A DNA stretch of 64,000 bases from JAPKYZ01 sp033763835. Lineage in GTDB: Bacteria; Acidobacteriota; Terriglobia; Bryobacterales; Bryobacteraceae. Below are positions 24,706-33,694 of this stretch, in pieces. The stretch spans positions 83,627 to 147,626 of the forward strand of contig JANRJS010000016.1 of the NCBI GenBank assembly GCA_033763835.1, written 5' to 3'. The notes beneath the pieces are model-generated. The model saw only the letters and a list, made by a program, of their open reading frames with translations. It was not told the DNA's origin and did no database searches. The number at the start of each line of letters is the position of its first letter. Positions within the stretch are counted from its first letter, which is position 1. Made by a program: the position numbers and the translations under genes.

Positions 24706-26060
24706 AGAATGTAACGGCTCAGATCCTGATCCTGAACGATCGACGAGAGCTGCTTCCGAACATACTCCGCGTCGATTTTCACGTTCTTCTTTTTGAGATC
24801 GGGACCTTCGAAAGAAATTTCCTCAAGGACTTTCTCGAGGATCGTGTGCAAGCGCCGCGCGCCGATGTTCTCGGCCTGTTCGTTGACGCGCGCTGCGAGC
24901 CGGGCCAACTCTTCGAGCGCGTCGTCGGTGAACGCCAGCTTGATGCCTTCGGTTTCGAGCAGCGCCGTGTACTGCTTGATCAGCGCGTTTTTTGGCTCCC
25001 TCAAGATGCGGATGAAGTCTTCTTCGGTCAGAGCCTTTAATTCGACGCGAATCGGGAAGCGGCCCTGTAACTCCGGAATCAAGTCGCTGGGCTTGGAAAC
25101 ATGAAACGCCCCGGCGGCGATAAACAGAATGTGATCGGTGCGGACGAACCCGTAACGAGTGTTGACGGTGGTGCCCTCGACGATCGGCAGGATGTCGCGT
25201 TGCACGCCCTCGCGGCTTACGTCGGGACCGTGTCCGCCTTCGCGCCCGGCGATCTTGTCGATCTCGTCCAAGAAGATCATGCCGCTGCGTTCGACGCGCT
25301 CTACGGCGATGCGCGTCACCTGCTCCATGTCGATCAGCTTTTCTTCTTCTTCGGTGATCAGGTAGTCGAGCGCCTCGGCCACGCGCATCTTGCGCGGGCG
25401 CGTACGATTGCCGAACAGGTTCGAAAAGATGTCCTTGATATTCGAGTCCATCTCTTCCATGCCGATGTTCGAGGCGATCTGCAGTTGCGGTCCGCGCTCC
25501 TTTACATCCACTTCCACCACGCGCTCGTCGAGCTTGCCCGCGCGCAACTTATCGCGGAGCTTTTCGCGCGTGCGCTCCTGTGTTTCGGCGGTTTCGGGCT
25601 GGGGCGGCATCAGCAAATCGAGCAACCGTTCCTCGGCGTTGGCTTCGGCTTTGTCGGCGACGTCGTCGAGACGCTCCTCGCGCACCATGTCGATGGCGAT
25701 TTCCACCAGATCGCGGATCATGCTTTCGACGTCGCGGCCCACATAACCGACTTCGGTAAACTTGCTGGCCTCGACCTTGAGAAACGGCGCGTTCGAGAGT
25801 TTCGCCAACCGCCGGGCGATTTCGGTTTTGCCGACGCCGGTGGAGCCGATCATCAGGATGTTCTTCGGCATCACCTCTTCGGCCATCTCGGGATCGAGTT
25901 TCTGGCGGCGAATTCGGTTGCGCAGCGCGATGGCGACGGCCTTCTTCGCGTCCGCTTGGCCGACAACATACTTGTCGAGTTCGCCGACGATTTCGCGCGG
26001 GGTCAACTCGTCGAGCAGCGGCGAGCCGTCGGGAGGCTGCGGCGGCAGGTAGATCACCAT
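24702..26060 (-). CDS. hslU: ATP-dependent protease ATPase subunit HslU
   Basis: 452 residues. LTPREIVGELDKYVVGQADAKKA is the HslU N-terminus, ILMIGSTGVGKTEIARRLA the Walker A region, and EASKFTEVGYVGRDVESMI the pore region with the conserved GYVG. An intermediate domain follows, then MIFLDEIDKIAG (Walker B) and GRFPIRVELKALTEEDF. It ends in RYIL, resembling the C-terminal tail that docks into HslV. ATG 26060 overlaps the hslV stop by one base (TGATG). HslU unfolds proteins and feeds them to HslV. Confidence 0.95.
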   Translation of the reverse strand: MVIYLPPQPPDGSPLLDELTPREIVGELDKYVVGQADAKKAVAIALRNRIRRQKLDPEMAEEVMPKNILMIGSTGVGKTEIARRLAKLSNAPFLKVEASKFTEVGYVGRDVESMIRDLVEIAIDMVREERLDDVADKAEANAEERLLDLLMPPQPETAETQERTREKLRDKLRAGKLDERVVEVDVKERGPQLQIASNIGMEEMDSNIKDIFSNLFGNRTRPRKMRVAEALDYLITEEEEKLIDMEQVTRIAVERVERSGMIFLDEIDKIAGREGGHGPDVSREGVQRDILPIVEGTTVNTRYGFVRTDHILFIAAGAFHVSKPSDLIPELQGRFPIRVELKALTEEDFIRILREPKNALIKQYTALLETEGIKLAFTDDALEELARLAARVNEQAENIGARRLHTILEKVLEEISFEGPDLKKKNVKIDAEYVRKQLSSIVQDQDLSRYIL

Positions 26061-26602
26061 CAGCCAAGTTCCTCGTAGATCACACTGGAATTCGTGTAGA
26101 TGCAGATCTTGCCCGCGATGGCCATCGCTTTTTCGACGATTTCGCGCGCGGACATTTGCGTGTTTTCGAGGAGCGCCTTCGCGGCGGCGCGCGCGAAGTT
26201 GCCGCCGCTGCCGATGGCCACGATGTCGTCGTCCGGCTCGATCACGTCGCCGTTGCCGCTGAGGATGAACATGCTCTTCTCGTCGGCGACGATCAGGAAC
26301 GCTTCGAGATGGCGAAGCATGCGGTCGGTTCGCCATTCCTTTGCCATTTCGACAGCGGCTCGCGGCAAGTTGCCCGAATGCTGTTCGAGCTTCGCCTCGA
26401 AGCGCCCGAAAAGGGCGAATGCGTCGGCGGTCGATCCGGCGAAACCCGCAGCGACCTTGCCGTTATAGAGCCGACGGAGTTTTTTGGCCGAAGCCTTTAG
26501 GACTTCATGACCGAGGGTGACCTGACCGTCGCCGGCGATCACCACTTTGCCTTCCCGGCGAACGCACAGGATGGTTGTGGAACGAATTCTTTCTGATGCC
26601 AA
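26060..26602 (-). CDS. hslV: ATP-dependent protease peptidase subunit HslV
   Basis: 180 residues of the proteasome-like HslV family. STTILCVRR has the Thr pair at which the mature active site begins; here Met plus seven residues precede Thr9, so a short propeptide must be removed, unlike the E. coli form that starts Met-Thr-Thr. GKVVIAGDGQVTLGHEVLK and KKLRRLYNGKVAAGFAGSTADAF are conserved, as is ALLENTQMSAREIVEKAM near the end. The antitoxin gene at 26640 diverges 37 nt upstream, so the two share a short promoter region. Confidence 0.95.
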   Translation of the reverse strand: MASERIRSTTILCVRREGKVVIAGDGQVTLGHEVLKASAKKLRRLYNGKVAAGFAGSTADAFALFGRFEAKLEQHSGNLPRAAVEMAKEWRTDRMLRHLEAFLIVADEKSMFILSGNGDVIEPDDDIVAIGSGGNFARAAAKALLENTQMSAREIVEKAMAIAGKICIYTNSSVIYEELG

Positions 26603-26627
26603 AACAACAGGGTACCGCGTTCGAGGC

Positions 26628-26633
26628 TAGGCT
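26628..26633 (+). promoter_or_regulatory. -10-like TAGGCT six nt before an antitoxin start
   Basis: TAGGCT is followed by six bases and then ATG 26640, the same spacing as at the other antitoxin genes in this window. The -35 is unclear. Confidence 0.4.
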
Positions 26634-26639
26634 AAAGGT

Positions 26640-26840
26640 ATGTCGGAAGCGCTGGCCACGATTCTCGAAAACATTGAAAGGTTGGAACCGGGCGAGGAGG
26701 CGATCGTGCGGGAGACGCTCCAACGCCGCCATCCGGCGTTCGATCTGCTCGGCAAGTACAAGGGTTATTTTTCTCCGCACGATGAGTTTCTAGCCCAGAA
26801 ACGCGAGGAGATCGAGTTGGAGAACCGCCGGATACCGTGA
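26640..26840 (+). CDS. Small antitoxin-like protein paired with a PIN toxin
   Basis: 66 residues, family not recognised. It is helical and acidic: MSEALATILENIERLEPGEEAIVRETL could form the first part, and FSPHDEFLAQKREEIELENR a charged tail. It lies immediately before and overlaps (GTGA) a PIN-toxin gene, which is why it is called an antitoxin. No ribosome-binding site is seen and a -10-like box lies six bases before ATG 26640. Confidence 0.7.
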   Translation: MSEALATILENIERLEPGEEAIVRETLQRRHPAFDLLGKYKGYFSPHDEFLAQKREEIELENRRIP

Positions 26841-27235
26841 CGTATGCGCTCGATGCATCCGCCGTGGTCGCTTGGCTCCAAGGCGAGCCGGGCGGTTCGA
26901 TTGTCGCCGAATTGCTTGCGGAGAGCCGGCACCGATTCGTGATCCACGAGTTTAACTTATGCGAGGTGCTCTACGACGGTATTCGCCGCGTCGGCGAAGT
27001 TCGCGCGGAGCAGGCGTTAAGTACCATCCCCGCGATGGGAATCGAGATCGTCGCTCCAGCGGGGCTATGGCGCGCAGCGGCCCGCCTCAAGGCCAAATGT
27101 AAGCGAGTCTCTCTCGCGGATTGCTTCGCGCTCGCCACCGCCCAAACGCTTGCCGCGACGTTGCTCACCACCGACCGCCACGAACTGGAGCCGCTCGCCG
27201 AAGCGGGTGTGTGCTCTCTCCGCTTCTTGCGGTAG
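26837..27235 (+). CDS. PIN-domain toxin (VapC family)
   Basis: 132 residues. YALDASAVVAWLQGE has the first Asp. HEFNLCEVLYDGIRR carries the glutamate, RVSLADCFALATAQTL the third acidic site, and LLTTDRHELEPL the final Asp. This is a complete PIN RNase core. The GTG start at 26837 overlaps the stop of the small antitoxin gene. It is followed 20 nt later by aroB, so read-through into aromatic amino-acid synthesis is possible. Confidence 0.85.
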   Translation: MTYALDASAVVAWLQGEPGGSIVAELLAESRHRFVIHEFNLCEVLYDGIRRVGEVRAEQALSTIPAMGIEIVAPAGLWRAAARLKAKCKRVSLADCFALATAQTLAATLLTTDRHELEPLAEAGVCSLRFLR

Positions 27236-27254
27236 CGTGCTACAAACAAGGCGT

Positions 27255-28334
27255 ATGCCCGCCTTTGCGGTAACCACGCCGCAACGCACTTACCAAGCCA
27301 TTGTCGAGCGGGGTTGCTCGACTCGCGCGGTGGAGTTTCTTCCCGCGAAATCCGGCCGAATCTTTGTTGTGACGGAACGCGATCTGTGGCAGTTGCATGG
27401 CGCCCCGCTGGAACGGGCGCTCGATGGGCGGCCCTTCACTGTGCTCGAGTTTCCCGGCGGCGAAAAGCGAAAACGCATGGCCGAGGTAGAGACGCTCGCG
27501 GAACGAATGGTGGCGGCGGGCGGCGACCGGTCGAGCGTGGTCATTGCCTTCGGCGGCGGCATCGTCAACGATCTCGGCGGATTTCTGGCGGCGATCTTCA
27601 TGCGCGGCGTGCCGGTAATCCAGATCCCGACGACGCTGCTCGCGCAGGTGGACGCCGCGGTGGGCGGCAAGACGGGCGCGAACCTCGTCTCCGGAAAGAA
27701 TCTGGTCGGCGTGTTTCATCAACCGCTCGCGGTATTGATCGACCCCGATGTACTGGGGACTCTGCCCGAGCGCGAGTTCCGCGCCGGTCTTTACGAAATC
27801 TTGAAATGCGGCATCATTCGCAGCCCCGATCTGTACCGGACGATGGCCGACCGTAGCGACGACGTACTGGCGCACCGCCCGGAAACGCTCGATTATCTCG
27901 TCGCCGAGAGCGTGCGCATCAAAGCCGAAGTGGTGACCGCCGACGAGCGCGAAGGCGATTTGCGAAGGATTCTCAATTTCGGGCACACCATCGGCCATGC
28001 GCTCGAAGCGGAAACGCAGTACAAGCGATTTCTGCACGGAGAGGCGGTCGCTTTCGGAATGCGCGCAGCTACACATCTCGCGAGAATGCTTGACATGCTC
28101 CCGCACCCGGAGACGATGTCGATTCTATCGACCATCGATCTTTACGGCCCGATCCCCGATATACCGAAGAAAGTGACGGCCGAGGCTCTGGTGGCGCGAA
28201 CCGGCGCGGACAAGAAGACGATCCAGGGCAAAGTGCATTTTGTCCTTCCCGATCGCATCGGCAACGTGCAGGTGGTCGCGGGCATCGACCCGGCAATCGT
28301 CACAGCGGCCACGGCGGCGGCTCTTACATCGTGA
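27255..28334 (+). CDS. aroB: 3-dehydroquinate synthase
   Basis: 359 residues. GGEKRKRMAEVETLAERM, FGGGIVNDLGGFLAAIFMRG, QIPTTLLAQVDAAVGGKTG and NLVGVFHQP form the NAD- and zinc-binding core. RILNFGHTIGHALEAE carries a zinc ligand, as does LHGEAVAFGM. It performs the second step of the shikimate pathway, ring closure of DAHP to 3-dehydroquinate. ATG 27255 matches the family N-terminus; earlier starts in the frame lie in the toxin gene. Its stop overlaps the GTG start of the methyltransferase gene. Confidence 0.95.
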   Translation: MPAFAVTTPQRTYQAIVERGCSTRAVEFLPAKSGRIFVVTERDLWQLHGAPLERALDGRPFTVLEFPGGEKRKRMAEVETLAERMVAAGGDRSSVVIAFGGGIVNDLGGFLAAIFMRGVPVIQIPTTLLAQVDAAVGGKTGANLVSGKNLVGVFHQPLAVLIDPDVLGTLPEREFRAGLYEILKCGIIRSPDLYRTMADRSDDVLAHRPETLDYLVAESVRIKAEVVTADEREGDLRRILNFGHTIGHALEAETQYKRFLHGEAVAFGMRAATHLARMLDMLPHPETMSILSTIDLYGPIPDIPKKVTAEALVARTGADKKTIQGKVHFVLPDRIGNVQVVAGIDPAIVTAATAAALTS

Positions 28335-29050
28335 CCTCGAAGGGCACCACTCCCGAGGGCGCGGCGACCGAAGAACAAGCGTCGCGTTGGGTACGCGGGA
28401 TGTTCGGGCGTGTCGCGCCGCGCTACGACTTTTTGAACCATGTCCTTTCCGCGAACGTCGATAAGTTGTGGCGCGCGAAAGCCGTGCGCGCGGTGAAGCC
28501 TTGGCTTGGCGGTCGGGCGCTCGACTTAGCTTGCGGGACGTGCGATCTGCTGATGGCAATGGAGCGCGCGGGGGCGGCGCGGGCATTTGGCAGCGACTTC
28601 TGTCACCCCATGTTGACCGCCGCGCAACGCAAACGTTTGCGGAGCCCTCTGTTTGAAGCGGACGCGCTAACTCTTCCCTTGCGCGACAAGTCGTTCGACC
28701 TCGTCACCGCCGCTTTCGGTTTCCGCAACTTCGCGAACTACCGTAGGGGGTTGGAAGAGATGCTGCGCGTGCTGCGCCCGGGTGGCGCGGCGGCAATTCT
28801 CGAGTTTTCGACGCCGCCGAACGCGGCGGTCGCCGGAGTTTACGGCTGGTATTCGACCCGAGTGTTGCCAACCATCGGCGGATGGCTGTCGGGCGCGCGG
28901 GACGCTTACGCGTACCTTCCCGAGTCGGTCCGCAAGTTTCCAGGCGCGGAAGAGCTCGCGGGAGAGATGCGCGATGTCGGCTTTTCCGAGGTTGGATTCG
29001 AGCGTATGACGTTCGGAGTCGTCGCGCTGCACATCGGCGTCAAGCGTTAA
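28331..29050 (+). CDS. ubiE: Demethylmenaquinone/ubiquinone methyltransferase
   Basis: 239 residues. VRGMFGRVAPRYDFLNHVLS is the UbiE/MenG N-terminal block. ALDLACGTCDLL is SAM motif I, with Cys where relatives have Gly in GTGD. FGFRNFANYRRGLEEMLRVLRPGG and ILEFSTP follow, and YAYLPESVRKFPGAEELAGEM matches the conserved end. It methylates the quinone ring in the last step of menaquinone, or in ubiquinone, synthesis; acidobacteria usually use menaquinone, so MenG is the likelier role. GTG 28331 overlaps the aroB stop. Confidence 0.9.
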   Translation: MTSKGTTPEGAATEEQASRWVRGMFGRVAPRYDFLNHVLSANVDKLWRAKAVRAVKPWLGGRALDLACGTCDLLMAMERAGAARAFGSDFCHPMLTAAQRKRLRSPLFEADALTLPLRDKSFDLVTAAFGFRNFANYRRGLEEMLRVLRPGGAAAILEFSTPPNAAVAGVYGWYSTRVLPTIGGWLSGARDAYAYLPESVRKFPGAEELAGEMRDVGFSEVGFERMTFGVVALHIGVKR

Positions 29051-29343
29051 TCCTCCAACGCGTAGTCGATAAATCCTTCGAGTTCGATTTGCCTCAACGC
29101 GGTCGAAATAAACAGTTCCTGCCGCGCGCCGGAGGCGAGCGCGATCGCTTTCCATCCGTTCTGCGTCGGCACCGTCACTCGAATTTTCACCGGACCCTTC
29201 GCGTCGCGCACCTTGCTAATCCGGCCGGGAACGATCGAGCGGATTTCATCCGTCGCCCGGAGCAGCCGTTCCAGCACCGGCCGTAAGCCGTCGATGATGG
29301 AGTGTTCGATCTTTAGCCGGTCGTTGACCGCGCGTAGTTTCAA
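29047..29343 (-). CDS. DUF2103-like small protein
   Basis: 98 residues. KIEHSIIDGLRPVLERLLRA, SIVPGRISKVRDAKGPVKIR, TQNGWKAIALASGARQELFI and ALRQIELEGFIDY follow the pattern I recall for DUF2103, a small family of unknown function. A TTG at 29343 that overlaps the TamB stop (TTGA) fits the homology start; the longer frame runs into tamB antisense. Converges on ubiE with a four-base overlap. Last gene of the outer-membrane assembly operon, by position. Confidence 0.7.
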   Translation of the reverse strand: MKLRAVNDRLKIEHSIIDGLRPVLERLLRATDEIRSIVPGRISKVRDAKGPVKIRVTVPTQNGWKAIALASGARQELFISTALRQIELEGFIDYALED

Positions 29344-32300
29344 CGGAAACCTCGTTTGTAGAAGAAGTCCAAACTCAGAACTCCGTTTTCGTCGCGGGTT
29401 ACGACCGCCGAGAAACGCCGGCTCAAGTCCCACTCGACGCGGACGATCTGCGTCTGCGCCCGGTTCAAGCTGGTGACGTAGGTTACCGTAACGTCGCGCG
29501 AGACCTGTTGTTCCAGCGTCAGCCGGGCTTGCGGCGTGTTGTCGAGACCGATCAGTTGCGGATCGATCTTCAGCCGCGAGATGCCGAAGAACCGTTGCAG
29601 CCGGCCGCTCGACGGAGCGCTCATCGCCGAATCGAGAATCGCGTTGCCGCCCGCGCTTAACAGGTCTTGCGGCCGAGGAGCGCCCACGATACCGGAGTTG
29701 GCGGCCGGGGCGCGGCCCACGGCCAATAGCGCCAGAATCTCCGACGATTGCAGCGGAGGGTCCGAACGGTAGGCCATGTTCACGCGGCTCATCGGGCCGG
29801 TGAACGAAATGGACACCGCGATTCCGCGCACCCGCGTCTCCAGGTCGAGATCGATTCGCGGATCCAGCCGGGACGTGTTGACGAAATCGATCTCGCCGCG
29901 GTTGATCGTGTAATCGGTGCCGAAGAATTGAATCCGTCCTTGCGTGATCGACACGCGGCCCTGCAGGAGAGGGCGGAGAGGCGTGCCGCGCAACCGGACG
30001 TCGATATCGGCCTGCACTTCGCGCGTCAACTCGGTGACGAACTCGGCGGATTGCGCGGTCTCGACGCGCACATCGAATTGCAGATTGCGCAGGAAGTCGT
30101 TCGAAGGGGCGGCGGCGATCGGTTGCGTTGGACGCGCCAGAATTCCTCCGACATCCGTGCCGGGCGCGAGCGCCGCGCGCAGGATCGTCACCGTGCCCGC
30201 CAGCAAACCGCGCCGCGTGCCCCCGGTGAGCGTGACGCCCGCGTTGACCTGCGTGGAAAGGCCGTCCGGATACCGTACCCGCACACGGTCGAGCGTCGCT
30301 TGCAACTGATAGCTCAGATCGCCCGAGAATCCGATAAAGCCGGAAAGCGCCGCTTTGCCGCCGCCGGTCTCCGCCGTTAACGAATCGACGGTAGCTCGCG
30401 AGCGGTCGAATAGCACCGTGCCGTTCACCTTGTCGAGCCCGTTAGCTACGTCCCGCAAATAGAACGACGCGTCGCGAAGTTCGAGCCGCCCGTCGATTTG
30501 CGGATCGCGTAGCGGCCCACGCACGCGCGCGTTGGCCATCGAAACACCGCTCGAGATCAGTCCCGGGCGAAACGTTCCGAGGACTGCGAGATTGACACTG
30601 CCACGCGCCAGCAGGTTCCAGGCGTTGGGGCGCGCGTAAACGACGCCGCCAAGCACCTCCACACGGGTGTCCTTCGCCGTCATCCGCGCCCGTTCGACGG
30701 CGAACCCCGCGGCGCTCACTGTGAGAGCGATCTCGCCGTCGTTGGTGAGCGTCAAATCGGCGGCGCTCAAGCCGGCCACGGCGTTTCCGTCGAGAGGCGC
30801 TAGGCGCACCGTGGACAGCCGCGCCCGCGCGGACAGCGATTGCGGCTGAAGCAGCCTGCCCGCGATCGCGGCGCCCCCTTCGATCAGGCCGTCGAACGGA
30901 ATCTTCACGCCCGTCAGCTTCTCGATGGCGGGCGAAGTCAGGCGGGTTAATCCGACGCTGCCCTCGCCCGGCATATCTCCCTCCATCTTCCAGCGCGTAT
31001 CGAACGTCGCGGTGGAACCGGCGAGCGCGGCGCTGCCTTTGGCGTGAAGCGCGCCGCCGCTAGAGGTAAGCTCCGCCGTTCCCGCGACTCCTTCCGGCGT
31101 CGAAGCGCGCAGAGAGCCGTTCAGCCCGGCAATGGTCCATCGTCCGCTATCGTAATGGGCCGCGCCTGCCGCCTGTCCCGCGAGCGTCGCCCAACCCAAC
31201 GTCCAACCCGCACTGGCTACGTCGAACGACACGCGCCGCATATTCTCGACCGTCGCCTTGCCGGTCAGCTTACTGGAGCCGGACCTCAACTCGACCCCGG
31301 TAATCTCGATACGGTCGCGCCGCGCGATGTAGGCCGCCGTCGCACGGTCGAATCGCAGTCCGTTAATCGACGGCCCATTCACCGCCGCCTCGCCGCGCGC
31401 TTCCGGCGCACCCCATGTCCCCGATACTTGCGCACCGCCCGTTAGCTTGCCTTCGATCGGCCGGTCCAGTTTCAGCCGCGCCAAATCGAGATCGCGCACG
31501 GCGACGTTTCCGGCGATGGCGCTGTCTTGAGCGATCCGCCAATTGGCCAACGCGGCGGAGCCGGACCCGTCCACCGTTACGCCGCCGATCGCGATCCGCG
31601 CCGCGCGCACTTCGAGATTCGCGGGCGACGCGGCGAGGCGCCCGGAAACGCGCTCGAAAAATTGGCCACCCATTTCCACCGCGCGGGCGTCCACTTGCGC
31701 CACGACGCGCGGGGCGTCGAGCGTTCCGTTTATGGTGCCGCTCAACTCCAGTTCGCCGCCGCGAAGCGAGAAGGGCCAGGACCGCGGCGGCTCCTTGATC
31801 AAGAGCCGTAAGGCCGGCAGCAGATCGTCGGGCCGGCGCGTGTGAATTCGCAAGTCCAGGCCCCGCGCCAACGATCCGGCGGCATTGACGCGCGTCTCGC
31901 CTGTTGCGACCGACGACGGTCCGAACTCGATCTCGCCCGAGGCCCCGTCGTAGCGAAGATCGACGCCGCCCGCGAGAGGCAACGGGCCCGGCTCCGCTTT
32001 TAGCGCGACTTTCGCCGACGCCTTCCAGGGAAAATTCTGCACTGCTACCTCGCCCGAGACTCGCGTCGCGATCTGGGGGTGCGGGAAACGAACGCCGGTC
32101 AATTCACCCGACGCCCGAAAGCGCCCGGGCCAGGTAATGTTTGCGCTTCCCGCGAACTCTCCGCCCAGCAGCGCAGCCCGAATGCGCGAAAGTTCCGCGC
32201 CCCGGCTATCGGCGGCCACATGCGCGCGGGCCGACGCGCCGCGCACCTCCCGGTACGCGAGACTTTTACCCTGCAAGTCACCTTCTGCCCGCCAATCGCC

Positions 32301-33059
32301 CTCGCGCCCAGATAGTTGCAACGCACCTTCCGCCGTTCCCCGCGCTTCCGGGAAGAATCGTGCGACGTCGGCGCGCACCGTAAGGTCCGCTTGCCACTCG
32401 GGCCGGTCCCATTCGCGAATCGCGGCCGAACCCCGCGCTTCGACGCCCCTAGCCACGATCTTCAAATCGGAGAAGGCGGCGCGCTCTCGCGTCAACTCCC
32501 ATGCTGTTTCCATCGTTACGGTCTCCGGAGCCGTCACCGTCAGGCCCAGATCGCCGCGGAATCGCTCGCCGTCGCGCAGCGCCGAAAGCCTTACGTTGCG
32601 GGCCTCGAGATCGAGCGGAGTGCGCCGGTCGTTCCATCGCAATTCGCCATTGCGTAGCGTCAAGGAATCGAGCGTAAGATCGAATAGCCGCGCCACTCCC
32701 CCGGAACCGCGCGGGCGCGGAAGATTGTTCGAGCCGTCGGCGCCGACCCGCACATCGATTCGCGGATGATCGAGAGAGAGGCGGTAGCCGGTGCGCCAGC
32801 CGCGCTCCAACTGTACGTAGCCGCTGCTGAAAAACGGCGCCCCGTTCGAAGTGCGCAACGAAAGACTCGCCGCCTGTGCGCGGAGCCCGAACCAATCCAC
32901 GCGAATTTCGCCGATCTCCACTTGCGCCCCAGTGGCCTCCTCCAGTTCCGCGACCGCCCGCCGCCGCACTTCGCCGAGCAGCCAATCGGATCGCAATACG
33001 AACCACGCGCCCGCGGCGAAGACCGTCATCGCGCCGGCGGCGATCGCCCAGCGCCTCAC
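29340..33059 (-). CDS. tamB: TamB-like translocation/assembly module protein
   Basis: About 1239 residues. One N-terminal membrane helix (residues 3-22) is followed by an AsmA-like start (EEATGAQVEIGEIRVDWFGL) and a very long beta-rich region of repeated short strands. A C-terminal DUF490/TamB domain (RIQFFGTDYTINRGEIDFVN, RIDLDLETRVRGIAVSISFTGP, SEILALLAVGRAP) ends with FFYKRGF, an outer-membrane-like terminus. TamB bridges the two membranes and aids outer-membrane proteins or lipid transfer. GTG 33059 overlaps the stop of the SurA-like gene; about 258 residues upstream in the open frame are antisense noise. Near the BamA-type gene, so an acidobacterial TAM-like unit is likely. Confidence 0.88.
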   Translation of the reverse strand: MRRWAIAAGAMTVFAAGAWFVLRSDWLLGEVRRRAVAELEEATGAQVEIGEIRVDWFGLRAQAASLSLRTSNGAPFFSSGYVQLERGWRTGYRLSLDHPRIDVRVGADGSNNLPRPRGSGGVARLFDLTLDSLTLRNGELRWNDRRTPLDLEARNVRLSALRDGERFRGDLGLTVTAPETVTMETAWELTRERAAFSDLKIVARGVEARGSAAIREWDRPEWQADLTVRADVARFFPEARGTAEGALQLSGREGDWRAEGDLQGKSLAYREVRGASARAHVAADSRGAELSRIRAALLGGEFAGSANITWPGRFRASGELTGVRFPHPQIATRVSGEVAVQNFPWKASAKVALKAEPGPLPLAGGVDLRYDGASGEIEFGPSSVATGETRVNAAGSLARGLDLRIHTRRPDDLLPALRLLIKEPPRSWPFSLRGGELELSGTINGTLDAPRVVAQVDARAVEMGGQFFERVSGRLAASPANLEVRAARIAIGGVTVDGSGSAALANWRIAQDSAIAGNVAVRDLDLARLKLDRPIEGKLTGGAQVSGTWGAPEARGEAAVNGPSINGLRFDRATAAYIARRDRIEITGVELRSGSSKLTGKATVENMRRVSFDVASAGWTLGWATLAGQAAGAAHYDSGRWTIAGLNGSLRASTPEGVAGTAELTSSGGALHAKGSAALAGSTATFDTRWKMEGDMPGEGSVGLTRLTSPAIEKLTGVKIPFDGLIEGGAAIAGRLLQPQSLSARARLSTVRLAPLDGNAVAGLSAADLTLTNDGEIALTVSAAGFAVERARMTAKDTRVEVLGGVVYARPNAWNLLARGSVNLAVLGTFRPGLISSGVSMANARVRGPLRDPQIDGRLELRDASFYLRDVANGLDKVNGTVLFDRSRATVDSLTAETGGGKAALSGFIGFSGDLSYQLQATLDRVRVRYPDGLSTQVNAGVTLTGGTRRGLLAGTVTILRAALAPGTDVGGILARPTQPIAAAPSNDFLRNLQFDVRVETAQSAEFVTELTREVQADIDVRLRGTPLRPLLQGRVSITQGRIQFFGTDYTINRGEIDFVNTSRLDPRIDLDLETRVRGIAVSISFTGPMSRVNMAYRSDPPLQSSEILALLAVGRAPAANSGIVGAPRPQDLLSAGGNAILDSAMSAPSSGRLQRFFGISRLKIDPQLIGLDNTPQARLTLEQQVSRDVTVTYVTSLNRAQTQIVRVEWDLSRRFSAVVTRDENGVLSLDFFYKRGFR

Positions 33060-33694
33060 TGGAAAGCCTCCTCGCGAAAACGAATCTTCAGTTGCGTGCG
33101 CGTTTGGTTCAACCAGCGTTCGACGGCGGCGTCGAGTTGCTCCTGCGCGAGGATCGCTTCGATGCGCTCCCGAACCTGTCCCAATGGCGGAACGGGGTTG
33201 GCGGTGGCTTCGCGCCAGTCCGCGGTGAACTTTCGTTGGTAGTAGTCGCGAATATCGGCGGGCGAAACCTGGATTCCCGGACGAAAGCGGAAATCGATGA
33301 AACGGAGTACGGTGATCTGCCAGTGCAACTGCGCCAGCAACTCGTCCTCGGAAACTCCGTATTCGGCGAGCGCGGCCCGGTACTCGGCCTCGCTCGAATG
33401 GAAACGCGACCGCTTTAGGTCGGCGAGAAGTGTAGCGCCGGAAGAGGGCGGGGGCGGCGAGAAGTCCGTGAATGCCATCTCGCGCTTCAAGATCGTCTGC
33501 TCCACCAGCCGCTCCGCCGCTTCCCGCAACGCTTTCGCGTCGATTGCCGGCGGGCGAGCGTCGATCAGCGCCGCCACCTTCGCCTGGATCCGCGATTCGC
33601 TCAGCGAGATGGTCGAAGTGTCCACAGTGGCCGCGATCCGGTCCACAACATCGCCCGTTAGAAACGTCGCCGCCAGCGCAAGATAAGCCGTCAA
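33056..33694 (-). CDS. SurA-N-like periplasmic chaperone
   Basis: 212 residues: a short leader (MTAYLALAATFLTG), then VVDRIAATVDTSTISLSESRIQAKV, the start typical of SurA/PrsA-like chaperones. A helical region with EQTILKREMAF and DELLAQLHWQITVLRFIDFRF follows, and a C-terminal helix near QLDAAVERWLNQTRTQLKIRF. No parvulin PPIase domain is present, so only the chaperone part is kept. TTG 33694 overlaps the BamA-type stop and its own stop overlaps the tamB start. The position suggests that it escorts proteins to the BamA/TamB pair. Confidence 0.8.
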   Translation of the reverse strand: MTAYLALAATFLTGDVVDRIAATVDTSTISLSESRIQAKVAALIDARPPAIDAKALREAAERLVEQTILKREMAFTDFSPPPPSSGATLLADLKRSRFHSSEAEYRAALAEYGVSEDELLAQLHWQITVLRFIDFRFRPGIQVSPADIRDYYQRKFTADWREATANPVPPLGQVRERIEAILAQEQLDAAVERWLNQTRTQLKIRFREEAFQ

